Source: Cyclobacteriaceae bacterium
GTDB lineage: Bacteria; Bacteroidota; Bacteroidia; Cytophagales; Cyclobacteriaceae
Assembly: GCA_028278225.1 (NCBI GenBank)
Contig: JANQEU010000031.1
Coordinates: forward strand, 24,347 to 88,346
Reading direction: 5' to 3'
DNA length: 64,000 nucleotides
Under the pieces are notes generated by a model. It saw nothing but the letters and a program-made list of their open reading frames with translations. It did not search any database and was not told where the DNA came from. The position numbers and the translations under genes were made by a program. Every line of letters starts with the position of its first letter. The first letter of the stretch is position 1. Shown piece after piece: positions 8,508 to 18,311 of the stretch.

Positions 8508-9980
8508 ATGAGTCTCGACAACAATAAATTCCTTTTTGAGGCGCTCACCTATGATGACGTCTTACTGCTTCCCGGATATTCTGATATTCTGCCACGCGAT
8601 ACAGATACTACTACGTATCTCACACGTAACATCAAGTTAAATATTCCGCTGATCTCCGCCGCGATGGATACGGTAACAGAGGCCAAACTGGCCATATCTA
8701 TGGCGCTGGAAGGGGGCATTGGAATTATCCACAAAAACATGTCTGTGGACAGACAAGCCAAACTTGTCAGAAAGGTAAAGCGCTCTCAGAGTGGTATGAT
8801 CCTGGATCCGATTACGCTGGAAGTGGGAAGCACAACCGGTGATGCGGAAAAGATCATGCAGGAAAACAAAATCGGAGGTATACCGGTAGTGGATGAGGGC
8901 AAGCGCTTGATCGGGATCATTACAAACCGAGACCTGAGGTTCCAGAAGGACATGAGTATCCCGGTCATCGACATTATGACTCGAGAGGATATTGTGACCG
9001 CCGGTGCCGAGGTAGGACTCAAAGAAGCCGAAGAAATCCTTCAGGAACACAAGATTGAAAAATTACCCATCGTGGATAAGAATGGGAAATTAACCGGGTT
9101 GATCACATACAAAGACATATTAAAGAATAAGGATCGGCCAAACGCATGTAAGGATGAATTCGGGCGTTTGAGAGTAGGTGCCGCGGTTGGTGTAACGGAA
9201 GACATGTTAGAACGTATAGAAGCCCTTGTAAATGCAGGAGTTGACCTGGTAAGTATTGATACCGCTCATGGTCATTCACGTGGTGTCATAGAGAGTGCGA
9301 AGAAAGTAAAGAAAGCCTTCCCGGATCTTGAGTTGATGGTTGGGAATATTGGTACTTCAGCTGCAGCCAGGGCACTGGTAGAAGCAGATGTGGATGCAAT
9401 AAAAGTGGGCGTCGGACCGGGCAGCATTTGTACCACAAGGGTGATTGCAGGGGTTGGCGTTCCACAATTATCGGCAGTTTATGAATCGGCAAAAGCGATA
9501 AAGAACAGCGGCATTCCAATAGTCGCCGACGGAGGAATTAGGTTTTCCGGTGACCTTGTGAAGGCCATTGCCGCCGGGGCGAGTACAGTTATGATAGGTT
9601 CATTGCTGGCAGGTACGGAAGAGGCGCCGGGAGAAGTGATCCTGTATGAGGGGAGAAAATTTAAAACATATCGTGGAATGGGATCGGTTGAGGCCATGGA
9701 GGAAGGATCAAAGGATCGGTATTTCCAGGATACGGAGGATGACATCAAGAAACTTGTTCCGGAAGGAATTGTGGGCCGTGTCCCTTATAAGGGTCTGGTA
9801 AGTGAAGTATTGTATCAGATGGTAGGAGGATTGCGAGCCGGAATGGGTTACTGCGGAGCAGCAACAGTAAATGAATTGCAAAAGGCAAAATTTGTAAAAA
9901 TCACAAATGCTGGATCTATCGAAAGTCATCCTCATGATATCCAGGTAACCAGGGAAGCCCCCAATTATTCAAGAAGATAG
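8508..9980 (+). CDS. guaB: Inosine-5'-monophosphate dehydrogenase
   Basis: Oxidises IMP to XMP with NAD, the committed step of guanine nucleotide synthesis. The 490 residues are standard bacterial length. The catalytic barrel is split by two CBS domains (~95-210, e.g. [20 protein letters not shown] and [20 protein letters not shown]). The active-site loop GPGSICTTR places the nucleophile at C308, followed by the phosphate-binding ADGGIR and the flap region YKGLVSEVL. All landmark residues are present. It stands alone between a putative promoter with an inverted repeat and a rho-independent terminator. Confidence 0.97.
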   Translation: MSLDNNKFLFEALTYDDVLLLPGYSDILPRDTDTTTYLTRNIKLNIPLISAAMDTVTEAKLAISMALEGGIGIIHKNMSVDRQAKLVRKVKRSQSGMILDPITLEVGSTTGDAEKIMQENKIGGIPVVDEGKRLIGIITNRDLRFQKDMSIPVIDIMTREDIVTAGAEVGLKEAEEILQEHKIEKLPIVDKNGKLTGLITYKDILKNKDRPNACKDEFGRLRVGAAVGVTEDMLERIEALVNAGVDLVSIDTAHGHSRGVIESAKKVKKAFPDLELMVGNIGTSAAARALVEADVDAIKVGVGPGSICTTRVIAGVGVPQLSAVYESAKAIKNSGIPIVADGGIRFSGDLVKAIAAGASTVMIGSLLAGTEEAPGEVILYEGRKFKTYRGMGSVEAMEEGSKDRYFQDTEDDIKKLVPEGIVGRVPYKGLVSEVLYQMVGGLRAGMGYCGAATVNELQKAKFVKITNAGSIESHPHDIQVTREAPNYSRR

Positions 9981-10003
9981 TAGAGCCTGCGACGTTTTGT
10001 CAT

Positions 10004-10031
10004 GGCTGCCAGTTATACCGGCGGCTTTTTT
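10004..10031 (+). terminator. Rho-independent terminator of guaB
   Basis: Stem GCTGCC/GGCGGC (one G-U pair) with a nine-base loop, directly followed by six T residues, about 24 bases after the guaB stop codon. Confidence 0.75.
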
Positions 10032-10069
10032 AATTAGTTGCACCGATCTATTTTTGTCCCAGGTCCCTC

Positions 10070-12115
10070 ATGTCACAAAAGGTCAAAATACGCATCACCC
10101 TTTTCATAGGGCTTCTGTCCTGGATACTATTCAGCTTTTTTGATATTTATTTTATCATACTGAATAGATATGATATGTCGGAGGCATATGTAGATATTCT
10201 GCCTCAGGCTTTTTTGACGCTATTCATCCTTTCAACGCTTTTTTACTATAGATATATAATTACCAGGGCCGAAAGTGTCAACTTCATGGACCTGTTGTGG
10301 CGAGTATTTATCACCGGGCTGGTCACAACAATTATTTCGCTATTCATAAGGTTGATCTTCAATCTGTATTCCGATACTTCATTCATCCAGAATCCGGTAA
10401 CGGTAAACTTCCTTTACCACATTTATGTGGGTCTGGTAGTCATTTATCTGATCTCAACCTTCGTCGTTTGGAAGCGCTTCATCCTGTACCAAAAATCCAA
10501 GAACCTTATCCAGCTGTGGAACTTTTTCGAATATGCCTTGCTGGTAAGTCTGGCCTTTGATTTTCTTGGTTACGAGCTTCAGTCCAATTCTTTCAATATT
10601 GCCCTCGTTTTTTTGACCACCTTTTCACTGGTTCTTTCATTCAATCTTAAGTGGATCGCCTATCTCAATTTCAGGCAAAAATGGAAAAGTATTCTCTTCA
10701 TCCTCCTTTCGGGGATCTATTTGTATCACTTCTTTTTGAACCTAACTACCTATTCCGGTACGGGAGCATTAATTCATGATCTTTTGGACAGGGTTTTTAT
10801 AGTGGCTATCCTGATCTTTATTATGATATATGCCGCAATATCGGTTTTAGTCACGCTATTCAATCTTCCCACATCCTCTGTATTCGAGAGAAAACTGAAA
10901 GAGGCTGTGGACTTTCAGAAGTTAAGTCAATCCGTGCCCGCCGGCCAAAGTGAGGTGGAAACCTATGAAATATTAATCGATAGTTCTATGAGTGCGGTTT
11001 TTGCGGAAGCCGCGTGGATCGAGATCAAGCAAAGTAAAGAGAATAAGATCATCAAGCGAAACATCAATAAGAAAACCATCTCTGAGGTCAAGTCCGCAAT
11101 AACCGATAGTGACCTTGGAAAAGTTGTAAATCTGGAGTTCTCGGGGAATGTCAGCCAGCAAAAGATATTTACTTCACTCTCAAAGGGGGAATATCGCTCA
11201 GTTTTTGCTTTGCCCATATTGATTAAAAATGAACAAATCGGGGCGTTGGTTCTGTTGCAGGAGGTGAGCGATGCTTTTAACCGCGAAATGGTGAACATCA
11301 TTACCACATTTGTCAACCAGGCCAGCATAGCTCTTGAAAATGCAAGATTGCTGGATGATGCAATCGAAAATGAGCGTTATAAGGAGCAGCTAAAGATTGC
11401 CAAGAATGTGCAGAAGAGTCTTCTTCCCGAAGTGCTGCCGAGCAACAAGGATTTCTGCATTGCAGCATACTCGATGGCAGCAGAGGAAGTTGGAGGGGAT
11501 TATTATGATATCATTCATCATGGAGATGGCAGGTTCAGTCTGGTTATTGGAGACGTTTCCGGAAAAGGTACTTCTGCAGCTTTTAATATGGCTCAAATGA
11601 AGGGTATTTTTCATAGTCTTGGGCAGCAAAACCTGGAACCCAGGGAATTTATTGTACAGGCCAATGAAGCATTAGCCAGGTGCCTGGAAAAATCGTCATT
11701 CATTACAGCCTCTTATTACAATTTCGACACAAACAATCGCCGGATCAATTTCGTAAGAGCCGGACACTGTCCCACACTTATTTACAAAGCCAAGGAGAAA
11801 AAAGCCAATTTTCTGCAAACCAAAGGGATGGGACTGGGAGTGTTAAGAAACTCAGAATACGAGAAATACGTTTACAGTAATGCTATTAAATATGATCCGG
11901 GTGATATCATCATCCTCCATACGGATGGCATAACGGAAGCCACGGATCAAAACAACCAACAATTTGGTGAAGAAGGTTTGAAGACCGCACTTCTGAAAAA
12001 CGTAAGCAAACAACCAGAACAGATTAGAGAGGGGATTATTGAGGAACTGTACAGCTTCCTGAATGGAAAGAAGTTAGATGATGACTACACTTTGGTTATT
12101 TTAAAATTCACTTAA
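10070..12115 (+). CDS. Membrane-bound SpoIIE/RsbU-type serine phosphatase with GAF domain
   Basis: A 681-residue regulator. Residues 1-~265 hold about eight membrane segments, ~285-430 a GAF sensory domain, then a short coiled linker (NERYKEQLKIAKNVQKSLLP) and a PP2C/SpoIIE phosphatase domain (~455-681). Metal-binding acids are intact in EVGGDYYDI, IGDVSGKGTSAA and ILHTDGITEA. Such enzymes dephosphorylate a STAS-domain antagonist so that it can trap an anti-sigma or switch kinase. The next two genes encode exactly those partners, with the first following without a gap. TATTTTTG, a -7-like element, lies 14 bases before the start but is too close for certainty. The signal sensed by the membrane half is unknown. 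Confidence 0.88.
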   Translation: MSQKVKIRITLFIGLLSWILFSFFDIYFIILNRYDMSEAYVDILPQAFLTLFILSTLFYYRYIITRAESVNFMDLLWRVFITGLVTTIISLFIRLIFNLYSDTSFIQNPVTVNFLYHIYVGLVVIYLISTFVVWKRFILYQKSKNLIQLWNFFEYALLVSLAFDFLGYELQSNSFNIALVFLTTFSLVLSFNLKWIAYLNFRQKWKSILFILLSGIYLYHFFLNLTTYSGTGALIHDLLDRVFIVAILIFIMIYAAISVLVTLFNLPTSSVFERKLKEAVDFQKLSQSVPAGQSEVETYEILIDSSMSAVFAEAAWIEIKQSKENKIIKRNINKKTISEVKSAITDSDLGKVVNLEFSGNVSQQKIFTSLSKGEYRSVFALPILIKNEQIGALVLLQEVSDAFNREMVNIITTFVNQASIALENARLLDDAIENERYKEQLKIAKNVQKSLLPEVLPSNKDFCIAAYSMAAEEVGGDYYDIIHHGDGRFSLVIGDVSGKGTSAAFNMAQMKGIFHSLGQQNLEPREFIVQANEALARCLEKSSFITASYYNFDTNNRRINFVRAGHCPTLIYKAKEKKANFLQTKGMGLGVLRNSEYEKYVYSNAIKYDPGDIIILHTDGITEATDQNNQQFGEEGLKTALLKNVSKQPEQIREGIIEELYSFLNGKKLDDDYTLVILKFT

Positions 12116-12454
12116 ATGATTGAGATAAAAACCACTACCGAAGGTGACGTACATGAAATAATTGTAAACGGAGAAGTAGATGCCAGCTCATCTATTCACC
12201 TGGACAACGCTTTGGAGCAGGCATTTGGAGAGCACACCAAGGTATTGGTCAATCTCGAAAACCTCAACTACATATCCTCTGCAGGTCTTGGAGTATTCAT
12301 TGCCAGGCTGGATGAGATCAGAGAAAAGAAACTTAACATGGTCCTGTTTGGCATGAATGATAAGGTGAAAAATGTCTTTGCCATTCTCGGACTGGAAGAA
12401 TTATTGGTCATCGAAGCAGACCGGAAATCAGCGATCGGACAAATTGAAGCATAG
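12116..12454 (+). CDS. STAS-domain anti-sigma factor antagonist (RsbV/SpoIIAA-like)
   Basis: A 112-residue STAS domain protein. The phosphorylatable serine lies in NYISSAGLGVF; alignment with the DSSG motif of SpoIIAA points to S55. It begins on the base after the phosphatase stop codon, so translation is probably coupled. In partner switching the unphosphorylated form binds the kinase/anti-sigma encoded next and is reset by the upstream phosphatase. Which final target is freed (sigma factor or other) is not visible here. Confidence 0.88.
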   Translation: MIEIKTTTEGDVHEIIVNGEVDASSSIHLDNALEQAFGEHTKVLVNLENLNYISSAGLGVFIARLDEIREKKLNMVLFGMNDKVKNVFAILGLEELLVIEADRKSAIGQIEA

Positions 12455-12857
12455 TCTTACCATATCGTGTAGCAAAGCCAATCTCATGCAGATTCGAAAG
12501 TTTGTAGAACAAACTCTGAGTTCATATGAATTGTCTGAGATTGAAATACACAAACTCGTCCTGGCGGTTGATGAGGTTTGTGCCAATCTGATTATTCATG
12601 CAAACAACTGCAATCAAGATGAACATCTGGAGTTAGTCGTGGATGTCACGCCTAAAACTAAGGTGGCCTTCATAATCAAGGATAAAGGCGTAGGCTTTGA
12701 CATAAATCATTACAAGGAACCCCAGTTAGACGATCTGGTAACTTCCAAACGCAAAGGAGGGTTAGGTTTGATGCTTGTAAAAAGAATCATGGATGAAATT
12801 GAATTTTCAACGGAAAAGAATCACAATATTTGCAAATTGATTAAAAACCTGAATTAG
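12444..12857 (+). CDS. RsbW-like anti-sigma factor / serine kinase
   Basis: A GHKL-type ATP-binding protein. The N box is DEVCANLIIHAN, the G1 box KDKGVGFD and the G2 box GGLGLMLVKR. I start at a TTG overlapping the STAS gene by 11 bases, giving the usual family opening MKHSLTISCSKANL and 137 residues. An ATG 72 bases upstream would instead read deep inside the STAS gene. Members phosphorylate their STAS partner and sequester a sigma factor or other client. Together with the two preceding genes this forms a complete phosphatase-antagonist-kinase module. Confidence 0.82.
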   Translation: MKHSLTISCSKANLMQIRKFVEQTLSSYELSEIEIHKLVLAVDEVCANLIIHANNCNQDEHLELVVDVTPKTKVAFIIKDKGVGFDINHYKEPQLDDLVTSKRKGGLGLMLVKRIMDEIEFSTEKNHNICKLIKNLN

Positions 12858-12861
12858 ATCC

Positions 12862-13728
12862 TTGATTAAACTCAGCTCTCTAATTTTATTTCTTTTTGCC
12901 TCAATTGCCCTGGGATGTCAGTATTTCCAGCAAAAGGAGAATGGCCAGAAAGTACCTGTTGCCAGGTCAGGTAGCACCCTTTTTTATTTAGAGGATTTAG
13001 AAGGGTTGATCCCCGGTAACATATCCACTGATGATAGCGTCAAACTTGCCGAAAAGTATGTCAATGACTGGATCAAAAAACAATTGATGGTGGATAAAGC
13101 TAAAGAAGAGATGGCCATCAACGAAGCGGAGATCGAAAGAAAGGTGCAGGACTACCAATATGCACTGATCGTTCACGAATTTGAAAAACTATATGTAAAC
13201 TCCCACCTTAACTTGTCTATTGATCCTGCGGAAATCGAAGCATATTACAAGGAGCGGGCAGACAATTTTGTTCTCAAACAAAACATTTTGAAATGCCTGT
13301 TTGTACAAATACCCAAATCCGCTCCCGGGATTTCACAGCTAAGAAGAAATATCAGATCCTACCCAAGCACCAACAAAGAAGATATTTCCGAATATTGCCT
13401 GCAATATGCCATCAAAACATTTCTTGATGATTCATTGTGGATCAACTTTGATGAGGTTATTATTGGAACCCCATTAGAAGGACTTTCCAACAAAATACAA
13501 TTCCTGCAAAATACAGCATACAGCGAGACAAGTGATGAAGACTTCATCTACTACCTGAGGATACTGGACTACAAAATATCAGATCAAATCTCTCCATTGG
13601 AGTTTATTCGGGAAGACATTCAGAATATTATAATTAGTAAACGTAAACTTGCGTTAAAGAAGGAACTGGAGCAAGCAATTTATGAAGAGGCACTTTCGAA
13701 AAACAGCTTTGAGATATACCGCAATTAG
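12862..13728 (+). CDS. Periplasmic lipoprotein, SurA/PpiC-like foldase-associated
   Basis: A 288-residue predicted lipoprotein with the lipobox ALGC (lipidated C19). The start is a TTG four bases after the preceding stop. The N-terminal half (~30-130) is helical and charged like the chaperone part of SurA-type proteins (VNDWIKKQLMVDKAKEEM), and ~130-240 contains a degenerate parvulin-like region lacking a clear catalytic motif. The next gene, a two-domain parvulin, starts inside its 3' end. Probable role: helper in outer-membrane protein folding. The foldase link rests on resemblance and neighbourhood. Confidence 0.65.
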   Translation: MIKLSSLILFLFASIALGCQYFQQKENGQKVPVARSGSTLFYLEDLEGLIPGNISTDDSVKLAEKYVNDWIKKQLMVDKAKEEMAINEAEIERKVQDYQYALIVHEFEKLYVNSHLNLSIDPAEIEAYYKERADNFVLKQNILKCLFVQIPKSAPGISQLRRNIRSYPSTNKEDISEYCLQYAIKTFLDDSLWINFDEVIIGTPLEGLSNKIQFLQNTAYSETSDEDFIYYLRILDYKISDQISPLEFIREDIQNIIISKRKLALKKELEQAIYEEALSKNSFEIYRN

Positions 13729-15028
13729 TTTAATCTGTTGTCTATTCTTTACAGCCACTGCGCAAAATGACCTGGTTGTAGATGAGATCATCGCAAAAGT
13801 TGATAATTATATCGTACTAAAATCTGACCTGGAACGGGCATATCTTGATTATTTGTCAAGGGGAGAGTTCAATCAGGGAAATGCAAAATGCCGTATCCTG
13901 GAAACCCTGATCGTAAACAAAATGATGGTTGCTAAAGCGGAGATCGATTCTGTAATTGTGGAGGACGATGAAGTGGCCGGAAACCTTCGCCAAAGGATGG
14001 ACTACATGGTTTCACAAATTGGTTCGGAGGAAGAAATAGAAAAGTTTTATGGAAAATCCCTGGAACAGATAGAAAATGAACTATTTGATGAGGTAAAGGA
14101 ACAGTTGACAATTCAAAAAATGCAGGGTGAGATCACTGCAAACCTCAAGGTGACGCCTTCCGAAGTGAAACGTTTCTTCGCTGCCATACCGCGAGATTCA
14201 TTGCCGTATTTTAGCACCGAAGTAACAGTCGGTCAGATCGTAAAAAATCCTGTCCCCGGAAGGCTCCAGGAGCTTAAAGTGGAAGGACAGCTTCTGGATA
14301 TCAGAGGAAGGATCTTGGGTGGAGAGTCGTTTGCCACCCTTGCCAGGGCGTATTCCGAAGATCCGGGATCAGCCGCAAGCGGTGGGGAGTTGCCATTTTT
14401 CCGAAGGGGTGAACTGGCACCCGAATATGAAGCCACGGCCATGACATTGGAGAAAGGAGAAATCTCCCAGCCTGTCAAAACCAAATTCGGTATCCACTTA
14501 ATTGAGCTAATCGAGAAAAGAGGAAACACATTTAAAAGCAGACACATCATAATATCTCCAAAACCATCAATGGAAGACATGAAGAGGGCTGAAACAGAAC
14601 TTGACTCAATTCGGGATCTCATCTTACTGGACAGCATCACTTTTAGAGATGCGGCCAAAGAATTTTCGGATGATCAGTTTACCTCAAGTAATGGGGGATA
14701 TTTTGCAGACCAGGATGGCGCAACCAGGGTTTCGGTTGAAACACTGGATCCTAATATTTTCTTTACAATTGACACGATGAAGGTTGGTTCAATTACGAAA
14801 CCAATAAGGTTTACACAACCGGATGGCAAAGTCGCTTATAGGATCCTTTACTACAAGGATCGGATAGCACCTCATCAGGCAAGCCTGAAAAATGATTACC
14901 AAAAGATCGCCCAGGCGGCATTAAACCAGAAAAGAAGTCGGATCCTTGGGCAGTGGTTTGAGAAAGCCAGGGATGATGTCTTTATTGAGATCATTCAGGA
15001 TTACGATTACTGTAACCTCATCGAGTAA
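13682..15028 (+). CDS. SurA-like periplasmic peptidylprolyl isomerase
   Basis: A 448-residue exported foldase: signal peptide (~1-28, ending ATAQ), SurA N-terminal chaperone region (~30-170, VVDEIIAKVDNYIVLKSDLE) and two parvulin domains. The first (~175-275) is well conserved (ARAYSEDPGSAASGGELPFF, KFGIHLIELIEKRG). The second (~280-395) is more divergent (FSDDQFTSSNGGYF). SurA-type proteins escort unfolded outer-membrane barrels to the BAM machinery. It overlaps the preceding lipoprotein gene by 47 bases, in a different frame, which fits paired expression. The MoxR gene follows 18 bases later. Confidence 0.88.
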   Translation: MKRHFRKTALRYTAISLICCLFFTATAQNDLVVDEIIAKVDNYIVLKSDLERAYLDYLSRGEFNQGNAKCRILETLIVNKMMVAKAEIDSVIVEDDEVAGNLRQRMDYMVSQIGSEEEIEKFYGKSLEQIENELFDEVKEQLTIQKMQGEITANLKVTPSEVKRFFAAIPRDSLPYFSTEVTVGQIVKNPVPGRLQELKVEGQLLDIRGRILGGESFATLARAYSEDPGSAASGGELPFFRRGELAPEYEATAMTLEKGEISQPVKTKFGIHLIELIEKRGNTFKSRHIIISPKPSMEDMKRAETELDSIRDLILLDSITFRDAAKEFSDDQFTSSNGGYFADQDGATRVSVETLDPNIFFTIDTMKVGSITKPIRFTQPDGKVAYRILYYKDRIAPHQASLKNDYQKIAQAALNQKRSRILGQWFEKARDDVFIEIIQDYDYCNLIE

Positions 15029-15046
15029 AAATAGATTAAAGTATAC

Positions 15047-16018
15047 ATGGCAAAAAACATATCAGACAAGGAAGAAGCCGATAAGCTTTCAGAAACTTAC
15101 CACAAATTAAAATCAGAGATTTCTAAGACAATTATTGGGCAGGATGAAGTCGTTCGATTGCTGATAACATCAATATTCTGCAATGGACACTCTTTGTTGG
15201 TTGGTGTGCCCGGGTTGGCTAAAACGCTATTGATACATACCATAGCACAATCTCTCAGCCTGGACTTTAACAGGATACAATTCACTCCGGATCTGATGCC
15301 TTCCGATATTTTGGGTGCTGAAACACTTGATCGTGACAGGAACTTCAAATTTATCAAAGGACCTGTCTTTGCTAATGTAATCCTGGCTGACGAAATAAAC
15401 CGGACCCCTCCGAAAACCCAGTCTGCACTACTGGAAAGTATGCAGGAATTCAGTGTGACCATTGCCGGCAAACATTACCCGTTAGATAAACCCTTTTTCG
15501 TTCTTGCTACTCAAAACCCAATAGAACAGGAGGGCACGTATCCCCTACCGGAAGCGCAATTAGATCGCTTTATGATGATGATCAAGTTGGATTACCCTGA
15601 TTACGAATCCGAAGTGAACATTGTAAAGCAGACTACCTCCAACCTTGACACTGAGATCAATCCGATCATCTCGAAAAAAGATATCATAACATTCCAGGAG
15701 TTGGTCAGGAAAGTGCCGGTCGTTGACAATGTTTTTGAATATGCTGTTTCACTCGTCCATAAGACCAGGCCCGGAACCGATAAAAGCGACGATCTCAGCA
15801 ACGAATATCTCGAATGGGGAGCAGGTCCCCGGGCCAGTCAATTTCTAATACTTGGCGCAAAATGCAACGCCTTGTTTTCAGGAAAGTATTCCCCTGACAT
15901 TGAGGATGTTAAATCCGTGGCAGTCCCGATACTACGTCATCGAATTGTCCGAAATTTCAAAGCGGAGGCCGAAGGACTGACTGAAGAGAAGATCTTGAGT
16001 TCCTTAATTGAGAGTTGA
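15047..16018 (+). CDS. MoxR-family AAA+ ATPase
   Basis: A 323-residue AAA+ chaperone-like ATPase. Walker A is GVPGLAKT and Walker B is VILADEINRTPPKTQ; the sensor region ATQNPIEQEGTYPLPEAQLDRF is typical of MoxR. The C-terminal lid domain (~230-320) is complete. MoxR proteins usually work with VWA or DUF58 proteins encoded beside them to mature metalloenzymes or stress complexes; no such partner is adjacent here. It follows the two foldase genes on the same strand and ends two bases before the convergent pheS stop. Confidence 0.92.
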   Translation: MAKNISDKEEADKLSETYHKLKSEISKTIIGQDEVVRLLITSIFCNGHSLLVGVPGLAKTLLIHTIAQSLSLDFNRIQFTPDLMPSDILGAETLDRDRNFKFIKGPVFANVILADEINRTPPKTQSALLESMQEFSVTIAGKHYPLDKPFFVLATQNPIEQEGTYPLPEAQLDRFMMMIKLDYPDYESEVNIVKQTTSNLDTEINPIISKKDIITFQELVRKVPVVDNVFEYAVSLVHKTRPGTDKSDDLSNEYLEWGAGPRASQFLILGAKCNALFSGKYSPDIEDVKSVAVPILRHRIVRNFKAEAEGLTEEKILSSLIES

Positions 16019-16020
16019 TC

Positions 16021-17034
16021 TTACTCAAACTGGCTTAGAAATCTCACATCATTTTCCGAGAATAGCCTGATATCATCAATCTGGTATTTCAGCATTGTTA
16101 TTCGCTCAATGCCCATACCAAAGGCAAATCCGCTGTAGACATCAGGGTCGATATTGCAGTTCTTTAAAACATCCGGATCCACCATCCCTGATCCGCCGAT
16201 TTCCACCCAGCCGGTATATTTGCAGATTTTGCATCCTGGCCCGTGACAAATAAAACAACTGATATCTATCTCGGCACTCGGTTCCGTAAATGGAAAGAAT
16301 GACGGCCGAAACCTTATCTGCGTATCCTTCCCAAAAAATTCTCTGGCAAAATGATACAGCGTCTGTTTTAGATCCTTAAAGCCGACATTTTTATCCACAT
16401 AAAGGCCCTCAACCTGGTGAAAGAAACAATGTGCCCTTGCTGAAATAGCTTCATTTCTATAAACGCGGCCGGGCATAATCGACCTGAATGGCGGGTTTTC
16501 ATTTTGCATCAGCTGAATTTGGACTGTAGAAGTATGTGTCCGCAACAGTAGATCCGGATCCTTCCGTATGAAGTATGTGTCTTGCATTTCACGGGCCGGG
16601 TGATTCTCCGGAAAATTCAGTGCAGTGAAATTATGCCAGTCATCTTCGATTTCGGGGCCTTCCGTTACGTTGAACCCCTGTCTCTCAAAGATCTGGATCA
16701 TCCGGTTCTTTACTATTGAAATCGGATGTAACGATCCTGTTTGTCCGGGAATCGGCGGGAGAGATAAATCAATTCCCGAATCTCGTTTGCTATCGGTAGA
16801 GTTGACCTGATCAATTAGCTTTTTAAAGCGGTTCTCAGCCTGGGTCTTGAGTGTATTCAGGGCAATGCCAAATTCTTTCTTTCTTTTAGATTCTACGTTC
16901 TTGAAATCAGCAAACAACTCAGATATTACCCCTTTACGGCTAATGAATTTTAATCGGTAATCTTCAAGTTCCTCCTTGGTGTTGGCAACAGCTTCTTCAA
17001 TCTGTTTTTTGATGGATTCTACTTTTTCAAACAT
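16021..17034 (-). CDS. pheS: Phenylalanine--tRNA ligase alpha subunit
   Basis: The catalytic subunit of class II PheRS (active as alpha2beta2), 337 residues. It has an N-terminal coiled coil (~1-85), motif 1 (HPISIVKNRMIQIFERQGF), motif 2 (RTHTSTVQIQLM, then GRVYRNEAISARAHCFFHQ) and motif 3 (GFAFGMGIERITMLKY). A short cysteine-rich insert (CFICHGPGCKIC) is seen between motifs, as in many Bacteroidota. I use the ATG six bases inside a TTG start. The beta-subunit gene is not nearby. Confidence 0.97.
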   Translation of the reverse strand: MFEKVESIKKQIEEAVANTKEELEDYRLKFISRKGVISELFADFKNVESKRKKEFGIALNTLKTQAENRFKKLIDQVNSTDSKRDSGIDLSLPPIPGQTGSLHPISIVKNRMIQIFERQGFNVTEGPEIEDDWHNFTALNFPENHPAREMQDTYFIRKDPDLLLRTHTSTVQIQLMQNENPPFRSIMPGRVYRNEAISARAHCFFHQVEGLYVDKNVGFKDLKQTLYHFAREFFGKDTQIRFRPSFFPFTEPSAEIDISCFICHGPGCKICKYTGWVEIGGSGMVDPDVLKNCNIDPDVYSGFAFGMGIERITMLKYQIDDIRLFSENDVRFLSQFE

Positions 17035-17094
17035 TAGCAATCGTTAAAGTAGCAAAAGTAGTGATACTCTGGAAAGATTGGAAGGAGAATAGAT

Positions 17095-18189
17095 TTAAGC
17101 GGATTTTGAGATAAACATGTCCTTTTCGAGCTTGTGTTTTTCCCTGTGGATTCTTAGATATCTTGTCAACCTCAAATCAAAGAAAAGCCCAAACATTCCC
17201 GTTATAAATGCCTGAATTGCTATCAGAACTGTGTTACCCAGCTGATCGACTGCTACAGTCAGTAAAATAATCACCAAATTGAAAAGGATTAATATCAGAC
17301 TTGACTGGCTATGACTAAATCCCTGTTTTAAGAGAATGTGATGGATGTGTTTCTTATCCGGCACAAATGGCGATTTACCTGCTGCAATCCTGATTAAGAA
17401 GACGCGCAAGGTATCATAAATAGGGATGATCAATAAGGAAAGGGCCACAGCAACAAATGAGTTAAACTTCAGCGGAATGCCAGGATCAGGCATATGATTT
17501 GAATTGATGAATTGTATGGCAACACAGCTCAATAAAAACCCTGTCACAAGTGATCCGGTATCACCCATAAATATTTTGGATGGGTGCCAGTTGAAAAATA
17601 AAAACGCCACGAACGCACTTGCCATACTGAAACAAAGTATCGTGAAAAATTGCTCACCAGCTTGAAAAAACCATAGTCCGAATAACGCTGAAGCCATAAA
17701 AGCTATACCCCCTGCCAATCCGTCAATGCCATCGATCAGGTTAAAAGAATTGGTTATTGCTACTATGAGGAAGATTGAAAGAAGAATTGCGACAATGCTA
17801 TTGATTTCGCCTATCCCCAGTATCCCATAAAATCCTTCCAGTTTAATGTTGGCATAAAGTACCGCCAGAGAAGCCGCCAGGGTCTGTACAACAAGTTTTT
17901 GATTTGCATACAGGCTTGAAATATCATCACGAATACCCAGAATTAATGCTACAATAAGACCTGCAATCAAAAACTTGTGTATGGACAATTCACTATATGG
18001 GATCACAAAAAGGATTGTGAGTATTACGCTTGTATATATGGCAATACCCCCAAGTGAGGGAGTGTTTATTTTGTGAATTTTCCTTCTATCCGGGGTATCA
18101 ATAAAATTGATCGCTTTGAACAATCTTATCACAATTGGCAAAGTGAAAAAGGTCAGGAGGAATGGTATGATTACGGCGAGTATAAGCAT
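17095..18189 (-). CDS. WecA/MraY-type undecaprenyl-phosphate glycosylphosphotransferase
   Basis: A 364-residue integral membrane enzyme with about ten transmembrane segments that transfers a sugar-1-phosphate, usually GlcNAc-1-P, from a UDP-sugar to undecaprenyl phosphate at the inner membrane. Catalytic landmarks are the DD pair (D88-D89, GIRDD), the DGIDGLAGG motif (153-161), FMGDTGSL and the KKHIHHILLKQGFSH loop that marks the WecA/TagO rather than MraY branch. It lies downstream of a WcaJ-like gene on the same strand, so two different initiating chemistries are encoded side by side. O-antigen, teichoic-like or general glycan initiation cannot be told apart. Confidence 0.9.
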   Translation of the reverse strand: MLILAVIIPFLLTFFTLPIVIRLFKAINFIDTPDRRKIHKINTPSLGGIAIYTSVILTILFVIPYSELSIHKFLIAGLIVALILGIRDDISSLYANQKLVVQTLAASLAVLYANIKLEGFYGILGIGEINSIVAILLSIFLIVAITNSFNLIDGIDGLAGGIAFMASALFGLWFFQAGEQFFTILCFSMASAFVAFLFFNWHPSKIFMGDTGSLVTGFLLSCVAIQFINSNHMPDPGIPLKFNSFVAVALSLLIIPIYDTLRVFLIRIAAGKSPFVPDKKHIHHILLKQGFSHSQSSLILILFNLVIILLTVAVDQLGNTVLIAIQAFITGMFGLFFDLRLTRYLRIHREKHKLEKDMFISKSA

Positions 18190-18220
18190 TTTGATACCTG
18201 CAAATGCGAGTCAAAGGGTG

Positions 18221-18259
18221 CAAAAGTATCAAGTTAATTGGTCAATGAAAACCAATTAA
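18221..18259 (-). promoter_or_regulatory. Perfect 9-base inverted repeat and -7-like element before the wecA-type gene
   Basis: Arms TTAATTGGT (18234-18242) and ACCAATTAA (18251-18259) pair perfectly around an eight-base loop. On the minus strand they are followed by TACTTTTG (18228-18221), a match to the TAnnTTTG -7 element about 32 bases before the start codon. No T run follows, so it is more likely an operator or leader hairpin than a terminator. No -33 element is evident. Confidence 0.35.
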
Positions 18260-18311
18260 GGTTTGTGACAGAAAATTATCCCAAAATGTAAGATTTTTTG
18301 CACTTTATCTA

